5,684 nucleotides of DNA, from assembly GCA_910577185.1 (NCBI GenBank), contig CAJTLR010000120.1:1-5684 (forward strand), written 5' to 3'. The notes under the pieces are model-generated. The model worked only from the letters and a program-made list of their open reading frames with translations, was not told the DNA's origin and did no database searches. This DNA is from an uncultured Acetatifactor sp. GTDB taxonomy: Bacteria > Bacillota > Clostridia > Lachnospirales > Lachnospiraceae. The translations under genes were made by a program, and so were the position numbers. Positions 1 to 5,116 of this stretch are shown here, in pieces (positions within the stretch are counted from its first letter, which is position 1; each line of letters starts with the position of its first letter).

Positions 1-528
1 TTTCACGCCGGTCTGATAGTTGGTGATAACGGAAAATGCGGTCACTTCCGTGGCCGTTCCTGAGGTGGAAGGAATCGCCGCGAATTTCGCCTTCTGTCTC
101 AGCTCGGGGAAGTTGAAGGGGATGCACAGATCTTCAAATGTAGTTTCCGGATACTCATAGAACGCCCACATGGCCTTTGCCGCGTCAATCGGGGAACCGC
201 CGCCCATGGACACAATCCAGTCAGGCTCAAAAGCGCGCATCGCTTCCGCACCCTTCATAACTGTCTCAACGGAAGGATCCGGCTCAACGCCTTCAAAAAC
301 TTCTACTTCCATTCCGGCTTCCTTCAGATAGCCCACCGCCCTGTCTAAAAAACCCTGGCGCATCATAACAAGCATGCTCATGCACCCACAGAGATCCTCG
401 ATGCTCTCGAAGCTCCGGAATGACACGGCCTGCTGCTGTTTCCTCTTATATCCCCTCAGAAGCCTTTCCGCTTCATTGTTGGTAGCGGGCACCATGGGGT
501 CATGCAGGAAAAGAAGGTGGTTGTGCAT
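1..528 (-). CDS. Iron-containing alcohol dehydrogenase, 5'-truncated and fused to an IS66 transposase tail (runs off window)
   Basis: The frame opens at an ATG at 528 and leaves the window at base 1 without a stop. Positions 360 to 1 encode about 120 residues of a group III (iron-dependent) alcohol dehydrogenase, which interconverts alcohols and aldehydes with NAD(P). Visible landmarks are VEPDPSVETVMKG, the nucleotide-binding SMGGGSPIDAAKAMW and PSTSGTATEVTAFSVIT. Family members normally have about 40 more N-terminal residues, with a first beta strand and a GGGSMK turn, before the RQGFLDRAVGYL that begins here. In this frame those residues are replaced by about 56 residues of IS66 transposase, ending SMLVMM. 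A GGGGGA run lies about 5 bases before the ATG, but it is part of the transposase sequence. The metal-binding histidines would lie beyond the window. The family call is firm. That the chimera makes an active enzyme is unlikely, since part of the dinucleotide fold is gone. Confidence 0.85.
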   Translation of the reverse strand, partial: MHNHLLFLHDPMVPATNNEAERLLRGYKRKQQQAVSFRSFESIEDLCGCMSMLVMMRQGFLDRAVGYLKEAGMEVEVFEGVEPDPSVETVMKGAEAMRAFEPDWIVSMGGGSPIDAAKAMWAFYEYPETTFEDLCIPFNFPELRQKAKFAAIPSTSGTATEVTAFSVITNYQTGVK

Positions 529-568
529 ATATTCCCCCAGCCGTACATACAGGTTGTACCCTTTTTAA
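361..568 (-). mobile_element. IS66-family transposase remnant, C-terminal end only
   Basis: Read on the minus strand after an in-frame TAA at 568-566, this stretch encodes KGYNLYVRLGEYMHNH, then LLFLHDPMVPATNNEAERLL, RGYKRKQQQAVSFRSFESIE and DLCGCMSMLVMM. NNEAER is the IS66-type NNxxER motif that holds the last acidic residue of the DDE catalytic set. The MSMLVMM ending is, from memory, typical of clostridial IS66 TnpC proteins. Everything upstream (the zinc-finger and leucine-zipper N-terminus and the first two catalytic aspartates) is absent, and so are tnpA, tnpB and recognisable terminal repeats. It is therefore a dead fragment. Its reading frame runs uninterrupted into the alcohol dehydrogenase sequence at 360. 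Confidence 0.8.
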
Positions 569-644
569 ATCGCCAGGATACACGGCAGTACCCCGGACGA
601 CATCCGCTCCAGGCTGAAAAGGCATGGGTTGATAGAATAGAGCG

Positions 645-1175
645 TCACAGCTCACACTCCAGCTGGCAGTCATAGGGTTCCGCCTCCACATGCCCCTGAT
701 GGTACTTCTCCGCTTCCACGCAGCCCATGGCCTTGTAGAAAGCCTGGCTCTCCACGGCGGAATGGGCGGATATGTAAAGCTTCCGCCCGCCGCGGGCCCT
801 GGCCCAGTCCTCTGCAGCCAGGAAAAGGGCCTTTCCGATTCCTTTCCCCCGCGCGTCCTCCGACACATGGATACAGGACAGATCCAGGTATCCCTGCTCT
901 CCGCCGAACAGCGCGGGCTCCACCGAGGCAAAGCCTTTCAGGGTGCCGTCGCAGAAAGCCGCGAACACAAAGCCCCCTGTGGACGCGGTATTCTTCAGGC
1001 ACTTGACTAATATCTGATACTCTTCTTCCGTCCAGTCGTCAACAAATGGTGCATCCCTGATCACCCACTCGCCCTCCTCCCGCCGCCAGCACTTCGTCAC
1101 GACCTGATGGCGGATGAATCCGGCGAACAGTTCCCTGCATATTTCTTCTTCCTTTAAGCTTCGATATACAATCAT
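645..1175 (-). CDS. GNAT family N-acetyltransferase
   Basis: This 176-residue protein has the usual length of a single-domain GNAT enzyme, which moves an acetyl group from acetyl-CoA to an amine. Motif A, the pyrophosphate-binding loop, is VSEDARGKGIGKALF at residues 104-118 and contains R-G-K-G-I-G. The preceding strand is YLDLSCIHV. Motif B is SAVESQAFYKAMG at about 139-151, where the Y before the KAMG end is the usual place for the general acid. The start is supported by AGAGGAA a few bases before the ATG at 1175. The substrate cannot be told; the C-terminus (AEPYDCQLE) resembles unassigned clostridial GNATs. It lies behind the DUF4869/ATPase pair on the same strand. I see no clear promoter of its own and no clear terminator after it. 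Confidence 0.9.
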   Translation of the reverse strand: MIVYRSLKEEEICRELFAGFIRHQVVTKCWRREEGEWVIRDAPFVDDWTEEEYQILVKCLKNTASTGGFVFAAFCDGTLKGFASVEPALFGGEQGYLDLSCIHVSEDARGKGIGKALFLAAEDWARARGGRKLYISAHSAVESQAFYKAMGCVEAEKYHQGHVEAEPYDCQLECEL

Positions 1176-1223
1176 ATTTCCTCTTCATTCCTGCCCCTGG
1201 AACCAGAAGCATCCCTTGTTTTC

Positions 1224-1322
1224 TTATCTATGCAGACTTACGCCATCTATCACATCCAAAATAGCCTGTTTCATTTTCTCATGTAAATAAGCTTTGTTCA
1301 GCCTGCTCTTGTTAGCCAGCAT
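1224..1322 (-). pseudogene. Short overlapping ORF, possible C-terminal remnant of the upstream ATPase
   Basis: An ATG at 1322 overlaps the ATPase stop in another frame and opens a 32-residue frame starting MLANKSRLNKAYLHEKMKQA and ending VSLHR, closed by TAA at 1226-1224. The composition (alternating charged and hydrophobic residues, helical) looks like real protein. There is no separate ribosome site, so translation would depend on coupling to the ATPase stop. My reading is that it is the C-terminal end of a longer ATPase whose middle was lost with a frameshift. This rests on recalled full-length relatives that run on past the EDSNAG motif. A stand-alone small peptide or a chance frame are the alternatives. 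Confidence 0.35.
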
Positions 1323-1824
1323 TTGAGTCCTCCACCACCACAACCTCCGGCTCCACTTTGCCGGAAAGCGCTTCCGGGCTGTAAATATGGTACAATTCGT
1401 TATAGGTTCTTTTCAAATCATGGTACCGGCCAGAAGCATGAATGCCGTAAATCTCTTCCACCGAATAGGGCAGATTCGGCAGATTCTCTCTTGTGACAAT
1501 CACAAAATAATTATCTGAACCTTTCACCGCAGCGGCAAATTCCTGAGACTTCACGAATCGGTTTTCCTCATCCAGAAAGAGAATCTGCCCATGGATATTG
1601 GGCAGAACAAGATTCCAGTCCTTTCCGCCCAGCGTCCTGCACGGACGCTCACAAAAGACATCCACGCCCGAACTCTCCCCAAGAGCGGCCGCCTGCTCCA
1701 AAAGCTGAATCAGCTTCGTCTTACCCGTGGCACTGTCCCCCCGAATGATGGTAATATTTCTCCGAATGTCCAATTCATAGCGGAGTTTATTATTTTGTAT
1801 GACAATATGATATTTCCCTTTCAT
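1312..1824 (-). CDS. Small P-loop ATPase of the DUF4869-associated type, probably 3'-truncated
   Basis: This 170-residue protein begins with a short strand pair (KYHIVIQNNKLRYELDI) and then a P-loop. Walker A is GDSATGKT at residues 29-36, preceded by the strand NITIIR. A Walker B-like strand ending in acids is ILFLDEE at 81-87. VIVTREN at 108-114 could serve as a sensor region. It should bind and hydrolyse a nucleotide in the cytoplasm. Such proteins are sometimes labelled 'translation initiation factor 2' in databases; nothing here supports that role. AAAGGAG lies 9 bases before the ATG at 1824. The gene starts 45 bases after the DUF4869 stop, so the two are likely co-transcribed. It ends abruptly at EDSNAG followed by TAA, where I recall relatives continuing for many more residues. 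ATPase is secure from motifs; the cellular role is unknown. Confidence 0.8.
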   Translation of the reverse strand: MKGKYHIVIQNNKLRYELDIRRNITIIRGDSATGKTKLIQLLEQAAALGESSGVDVFCERPCRTLGGKDWNLVLPNIHGQILFLDEENRFVKSQEFAAAVKGSDNYFVIVTRENLPNLPYSVEEIYGIHASGRYHDLKRTYNELYHIYSPEALSGKVEPEVVVVEDSNAG

Positions 1825-1869
1825 CCATCAGCGCTCCTTTATTCTGATTGCTTCTTCCAGATACTCCCC

Positions 1870-2277
1870 TTAACTGTGGACGACTGCGCCGGTATTCAGC
1901 ATTACGGCTTCGAACATCTGTACGGAGCTGAAATCCATCACATGGTGGAGATTAATGGTCAAGTCCTTCTCCCTGCTGATTTCCACAATCCATTTCACGC
2001 AATTGTCTCCGCAGGCGGATGCATTAAAAATCCTGCCGCTCTGGTCAAACGCCATCAGAATCAATGTCTTGACGCCACCGGAGATTTCCTTTGTGGATAT
2101 GGGGCCCAGCACCGGACTTTGTATCAAATGTGTGCTGACGACATCTGATTTGTCGATATCCTTGATCATGGCCACCGACAAGGGAGCAGTGATCCACTCG
2201 TCTTCGTACCGATTGTCAAAATATGTGGGGGGATGATAAACCGCGTTTTCCACATCTCCAAATATGATTTTCAGCAT
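1870..2277 (-). CDS. DUF4869 domain-containing protein
   Basis: This protein has 135 residues when started at the ATG at 2277 (MLKIIFGDVEN), which follows AGGAGG by 8 bases. An in-frame ATG 15 codons earlier exists but has no such site and would add unlikely residues (MRRNEWVERNEEDRA). The sequence matches my memory of DUF4869: an N-terminal MLKIxFGD, then YFDNRYEDEWIT, IKDIDKSDVV, SPVLGPIS, ISGGVKTLILM, FNASACGDNCVKWIVEI, DLTINLHHVMDF and an NTGAVVHS ending. The central NASACGDNC motif with two cysteines is the most conserved-looking part. No signal peptide or membrane segment is seen, so it is probably cytoplasmic. No function is established. The gene is first in a two-gene unit with the P-loop ATPase, which suggests that they act together. 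Full length seems intact. Confidence 0.8.
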   Translation of the reverse strand: MLKIIFGDVENAVYHPPTYFDNRYEDEWITAPLSVAMIKDIDKSDVVSTHLIQSPVLGPISTKEISGGVKTLILMAFDQSGRIFNASACGDNCVKWIVEISREKDLTINLHHVMDFSSVQMFEAVMLNTGAVVHS

Positions 2278-2326
2278 CGCTCTGTCCTCCTCATTCCTTT
2301 CAACCCATTCATTTCTCCGCATTTAT

Positions 2327-2355
2327 ACTCTACCTCATTTCACGCTTCTGTGCAA
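2327..2355 (-). promoter_or_regulatory. Weak candidate promoter for the DUF4869/ATPase unit
   Basis: On the minus strand TTGCAC (2355-2350) is followed after 17 bases by TAGAGT (2332-2327), about 50 bases before the DUF4869 start. An overlapping TATAAA (2327-2322) could serve instead but has no -35 partner. Both boxes are poor matches, so this is a positional guess. Confidence 0.3.
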
Positions 2356-2392
2356 GTATCGGTCCACAGGTTCCTCTTTATAAATATTTTAT

Positions 2393-2420
2393 TTGACAAA
2401 TGGCATTTCTGTATTAAAAT
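2393..2420 (+). promoter_or_regulatory. Sigma-A type promoter of marR
   Basis: TTGACA (2393-2398), a perfect -35 box, is followed after 16 bases by TAAAAT (2415-2420). This sits in an AT-rich stretch 35 bases before the marR start codon. Transcription would begin near 2427, inside the palindrome at 2422-2435. Confidence 0.75.
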
Positions 2421-2421
2421 A

Positions 2422-2435
2422 GTTCTAAAAAGAAC
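2422..2435 (+). promoter_or_regulatory. Palindromic operator candidate for MarR autoregulation
   Basis: GTTCT-AAAA-AGAAC is a perfect inverted repeat with 5-base arms and a 4-base AT spacer. It begins one base after the -10 box and covers the expected transcription start. MarR-family dimers bind short AT-rich palindromes of this kind and usually repress their own promoter. Size, symmetry and position all fit, but binding by this MarR is inferred. Confidence 0.6.
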
Positions 2436-2454
2436 AAAAGGGAGCCTGGGCAAA

Positions 2455-2889
2455 ATGATACCGCTGAATCCATGGGAACATCAGAACGCAGTCAAAACGC
2501 TTTATGGAAAATTTGTAGGCGGGGTCTGCGCAAAGCATGGAATGGCCCGGATAGAATTGGACATCCTCCTCTTCCTGGCCAACAATCCCTGTTTTGACAC
2601 AGCCACTGACATCATCGAAATCCGGTATCTATCCAAATCCCAGGTATCTGCCGCCGTAAAGCTCCTGGAGGAAAAAGGATATCTCCGGAAAGAATACGCG
2701 GACGGCAACCGGAAGACGGCGCACCTGAAGCTCTGCCAAAGCGCCGGGGACATCATCCGTGACGGAAAAGCCGCTCAGGAAGCTTTCGCCGCGGCCCTGC
2801 TGGACGGCTTTTCCCAGAGCGAAATCCATGTCATGAAGCAATATAATGAGCGTATTTTGGGAAACATCCATTCCCTTTTATCTCAATGA
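2455..2889 (+). CDS. MarR family winged-helix transcriptional regulator
   Basis: This 144-residue protein has normal MarR length. An N-terminal dimerisation helix (residues 1-30) is followed by ARIELDILLFLANNP. The winged helix-turn-helix is at about 46-75 (CFDTATDIIEIRYLSKSQVS, then AAVKLLEEKGYL), and the wing is at 76-93 (KEYADGNRKTAHLKL), with the usual basic D-x-x-NRK turn. A C-terminal helix pair closes the dimer interface. I start it at the ATG at 2455, about 10 bases after AAGGGAG and downstream of a good promoter. The frame stays open back to 2233, but that part crosses the promoter and is not protein-like. It is probably a ligand-responsive repressor of itself and of the permease that begins 73 bases later, with no terminator between. 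The ligand is unknown. Confidence 0.9.
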   Translation: MIPLNPWEHQNAVKTLYGKFVGGVCAKHGMARIELDILLFLANNPCFDTATDIIEIRYLSKSQVSAAVKLLEEKGYLRKEYADGNRKTAHLKLCQSAGDIIRDGKAAQEAFAAALLDGFSQSEIHVMKQYNERILGNIHSLLSQ

Positions 2890-2962
2890 CGCCTGTGCTG
2901 ACTGGAGATATTCGGTAAGATAGCGGCACGGGAATCCGCAGAACTGGAACAGGAGACTTGCT

Positions 2963-3730
2963 ATGTTTAAATTTCTGATCTGTTTTATCGCTGGAATAGG
3001 CGCCGGTCTTGGCACCGGCTTCGCGGGCATGAGCGCTGCCGCCGTTATCAGTCCCATGCTGATCACCTTCCTGGGCCTTCCGGCCTATGAAGCCGTGGGC
3101 ATCGCCCTGGCCAGCGATGTCCTGGCAAGCGCGGTCAGCGCGTACACTTATGGCAAGAACAAGAACCTGGACATCCGAGGCGGCGTGGTCATGATGGGGG
3201 CTGTCCTGGTTTTCACGCTGGTGGGCAGCTTTGTGGCGAGTGTGGTGCCCAATACCACCATGGGGAGCTTCTCCATGTTCATGACGCTGCTGCTGGGCAT
3301 CAAGTTCATCGTAAAGCCGGTCATGACCACAAAGGAATCCATGGCCTCGGTCAGCGCCAGGAAACGCATCCTCCAGTCCGCAGTCAGCGGCACCATCGTA
3401 GGCTTCATCTGCGGTTTCGTAGGCGCGGGCGGCGGCATGATGATGCTTCTGCTGCTGACCAGCGTACTGGGCTACGAATTGAAGACGGCTGTGGGAACCA
3501 GCGTGTTCATCATGGCATTCACCGCTTTCACGGGAGCGGCCAGCCACTTCGCCATCGGCGGCATGCCCGATATAGGGTGCCTGGTCTTCTGCGTGGCGTC
3601 CACGCTGCTGTGGGCCAGGATTGCCGCCAAGTTCGCCAACAAGGCCAGCGCGGCGACCCTGAACCGGGCCACAGGCGTTGTGCTCACCGTTCTGGGGATA
3701 GCCATTTTATCGGTGAATTATTTACGGTGA
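2963..3730 (+). CDS. TauE/SafE family sulfite/anion permease
   Basis: This 255-residue polytopic membrane protein is about the standard length of the TauE/SafE family, which moves sulfite, sulfoacetate or related small anions out of the cell. The family's internal duplication is plain: GAGLGTGFAGMSAAAVISPM at about 13-32 with a following GLPAYEAVGIALASD, and GFICGFVGAGGGMMMLLLL at about 147-165 with YELKTAVGTSVFIMAF. About seven or eight hydrophobic segments can be counted. AGGAG lies 7 bases before the ATG at 2963. The gene is visibly richer in G and C than the marR leader. It is the second gene after marR and is probably controlled by it. The substrate cannot be read from sequence; no sulfur-metabolism genes are adjacent. 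Confidence 0.9.
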   Translation: MFKFLICFIAGIGAGLGTGFAGMSAAAVISPMLITFLGLPAYEAVGIALASDVLASAVSAYTYGKNKNLDIRGGVVMMGAVLVFTLVGSFVASVVPNTTMGSFSMFMTLLLGIKFIVKPVMTTKESMASVSARKRILQSAVSGTIVGFICGFVGAGGGMMMLLLLTSVLGYELKTAVGTSVFIMAFTAFTGAASHFAIGGMPDIGCLVFCVASTLLWARIAAKFANKASAATLNRATGVVLTVLGIAILSVNYLR

Positions 3731-3731
3731 T

Positions 3732-3747
3732 GCGGATGAAATTCCGC
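3732..3747 (+). terminator. Weak hairpin between convergent genes
   Basis: GCGGA and TCCGC pair around a 6-base loop, one base after the permease stop, followed by CTTATTATCT. The stem is short and the T-run poor, so it is at best a weak terminator for the permease transcript facing the GNAT remnant. Confidence 0.3.
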
Positions 3748-3751
3748 CTTA

Positions 3752-4057
3752 TTATCTATAACTGTAAAACCGATACATTTGCTCTGTCTCATCGTCAATA
3801 TCCTGATACAGTTTTTTCTCTGTCAGCCTAAATCCGGCTTTTTCTATAGTCCTCCAGGATGGAACATTGTCTTCCCTGATGGTCGCGATGATTTCGTCCT
3901 GCTCATACTGCTGCAGGAAATACCGGACATATGCCTTTGCCGCCTCCGCCGCATATCCATGATTTCTGTATTCCCTTCCCACGAAATACACAATGCCGAC
4001 TTTTTCCATATCTTTATAATAGGAGCATCCAACCGAACCAATCACTTCATGCGTATC
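3752..4057 (-). pseudogene. GNAT acetyltransferase remnant (C-terminal part)
   Basis: From 4057 the frame reads DTHEVIGSVGCSYYKDMEKV, GIVYFVGREYRNHGYAAEAA, a middle including ATIREDNVPSWRTIEKAGF, and an end at QMYRFYSYR. This is the second half of a RimJ/RimL-like (Acetyltransf_3) GNAT: the strand before motif A (VGIVYFV), motif A as REYRNHGYAAEA and motif B as NVPSWRTIEKAGF. The family usually has about 170-180 residues, and here only about 100 remain; a TAA stands directly upstream. A GTG at 4045 could start a 97-residue protein, but it would lack the N-terminal fold and has no ribosome site. A short ATG frame (MDELTKIRYA) at 4079-4047 in another frame may be the original start, with the middle deleted. 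It is probably nonfunctional. Confidence 0.75.
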
Positions 4058-4080
4058 TTATTTTCGTTAATTCGTCCATT

Positions 4081-4794
4081 TTAATCTGCTTTCCCGTTTC
4101 TCTCGGTTTCCCGGATGTCCAAGGTTTCCAAAGGGCTTTCCGCAATCTCTATCTCCGCCCTTCTCCCGATATAGTTCCGGGGCAGTGATATCTTCCCTTC
4201 TTTTGCCAACTGTCTGGCCTTGCTCCTGGTGATATGGCAGACTTCCGCTGCCACTTTGTCCGCCCTGATTTTCAGCTCATAGGGATTGAAGATAATCAGC
4301 AGCTTTTTGCGGCATCTTTCCGCCTTTCCATCTATAGCGCTGTTCCCCTGGCATTCCATTTCCCGGTTCTGGCATTCCTGGTTCTCATCTCCCCGGCATC
4401 CCGACCTTCGGTCTTTCGCAGGAATCGCCCCGTCCACCGGAATCACCTCATAGGAAATATCCTCCCAGTCTATCTCCGCCCTGTTCCTGGCAAAGACGCC
4501 TTTGTCAATGCCCCACCGCAGGGCGGCCTGGCCGTCATTCTCCAGGAAGCTGCGATATTCCTCCCCCGGAATCTCTTTCGGACGTACCCTCTCATATATG
4601 GCAAGATTATACGTATGCCCGCACTTTTCGCACTGGTAGATCAGCCATACGTCAACCTGTCTCCCGTTGGCATTGACGCGGAAGTTCCCGGTGCTGCCGT
4701 AGACGCTCCTGCCCCCGCAGCCGGGGCAGCCCCGCAGGATTTTATACCCGGACACCGGGCGGATTCTGTATTCAGTTTTTTCAAAATAGCACAT
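4081..4794 (-). CDS. DUF1062 domain-containing protein
   Basis: This 237-residue cytoplasmic protein matches my memory of DUF1062. Two CxxC pairs, CPGC at 23-26 and CEKC at 55-58, form a likely zinc ribbon, with RVDVWLIYQC-type strands between them (here RQVDVWLIYQCEKCGHTYNL). Then come ERVRPKEIP, an LRWGIDKGVF helix and an ISYEVIPVDG strand. The C-terminal part (ITRSKARQLAKEGKISLP) looks like an S4-like small RNA-binding fold, by inference only. Between about 121 and 163 lies a hydrophilic segment with cysteines at 133, 141, 148 and 161, which I believe is longer than in most relatives. AGGGAG lies 8 to 9 bases before the ATG at 4794. The gene seems full length. Its function is not established. 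It stands alone, with the GNAT remnant directly behind it. Confidence 0.8.
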   Translation of the reverse strand: MCYFEKTEYRIRPVSGYKILRGCPGCGGRSVYGSTGNFRVNANGRQVDVWLIYQCEKCGHTYNLAIYERVRPKEIPGEEYRSFLENDGQAALRWGIDKGVFARNRAEIDWEDISYEVIPVDGAIPAKDRRSGCRGDENQECQNREMECQGNSAIDGKAERCRKKLLIIFNPYELKIRADKVAAEVCHITRSKARQLAKEGKISLPRNYIGRRAEIEIAESPLETLDIRETERNGKAD

Positions 4795-5097
4795 TTTGCA
4801 TCTCCCTGATCGTTTCTTTCACGGAATATGCAAAGGCTATCACAGTACTCCTCGATTTTTATTTGCAATAGCCTCTGCTATGCAAACTGCTTGGGTGTCA
4901 TCATAAGAACAAACTCCTCTCTATATCCAATCCTGTCTCAGGGCAGCGGCCCCTCTTCTCCCTATGTGCCGGAGAAACCTCTCCGCCGCTTTGGTCTTCC
5001 TCATCTTATCAGAGCCCTCCGCCCTTTTCCACCTCAAACTTTTTTCAATACAACTATGCTCCAAACCTGCGGCCAGCCCAAATATAAATAACTCTCC
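4795..5097. other. 303-base gap with decayed coding traces and a small inverted repeat
   Basis: No full gene is supported here. On the minus strand one frame, continuous with the PARG-like gene after its TGA, is open from 5097 to a TAG at 4923-4921 and again from 4920 to a TGA at 4842-4840. It includes LAAGLEHSCIEK, which could align with the region after the AQEES motif of that family, so part of the gap is probably decayed gene. A basic 27-codon frame (MRKTKAAERFLR..., 5004-4921) lies within it. A second frame from 4904 encodes MMTPKQFA with a good ribosome site. None is convincing as a gene. Confidence 0.4.
4862..4886. repeat. Inverted repeat upstream of the DUF1062 gene
   Basis: TTTGCAATAGC and GCTATGCAAA face each other across CTCT: 10 base pairs with one bulged base. 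A related stretch, TATGCAAAGGCTAT, recurs at 4827-4840. It lies 68 bases before the DUF1062 start codon, where an operator or leader hairpin could act. There is no T-run, so it is unlikely to be a terminator. It may also be chance. Confidence 0.45.
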
Positions 5098-5116
5098 TCA
5101 GGCGCGATGAGGAGAG
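5092..5116 (-). terminator. Perfect 9-bp hairpin, candidate terminator of the PARG-like gene
   Basis: CTCTCCTCA and TGAGGAGAG form a perfect 9-base stem around a 7-base loop. On the minus strand it is followed by TTATTTATATTT, a broken T-run. The TGA stop of the PARG-like frame lies inside the right arm. Because the same bases also encode residues of the old catalytic region in another frame, the hairpin may be a by-product of coding sequence. Confidence 0.4.

Noticed and set aside
569..644. More transposase sequence or a terminator between the GNAT stop and the IS66 remnant
   Set aside because: No frame here continues the IS66 similarity convincingly, and no hairpin with a T-run is visible.
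500..931. 143-codon minus-strand frame
   Set aside because: It overlaps the GNAT gene in another frame; arginine, proline and tryptophan-rich shadow composition with no motif.
690..1010. 106-codon plus-strand frame opposite the GNAT gene
   Set aside because: Antisense shadow of a well-supported GNAT gene, with no ribosome site and no recognisable motif.
1591..2236. Two plus-strand frames opposite the ATPase and DUF4869
   Set aside because: They are antisense to motif-supported genes and lack family features.
2233..2454. N-terminal extension of marR back to an ATG at 2233
   Set aside because: The extension crosses the TTGACA/TAAAAT promoter and the palindrome, and reads as non-protein sequence; the ATG at 2455 has a ribosome site and gives normal MarR length.
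2831..3547. 238-codon minus-strand frame opposite the permease
   Set aside because: Histidine, alanine and glycine-rich shadow frame typical of the antisense of a GC-rich membrane gene.
4234..4809. 191-codon plus-strand frame opposite DUF1062
   Set aside because: Antisense shadow; proline and alanine-rich with no motif, and DUF1062 on the minus strand is well supported.
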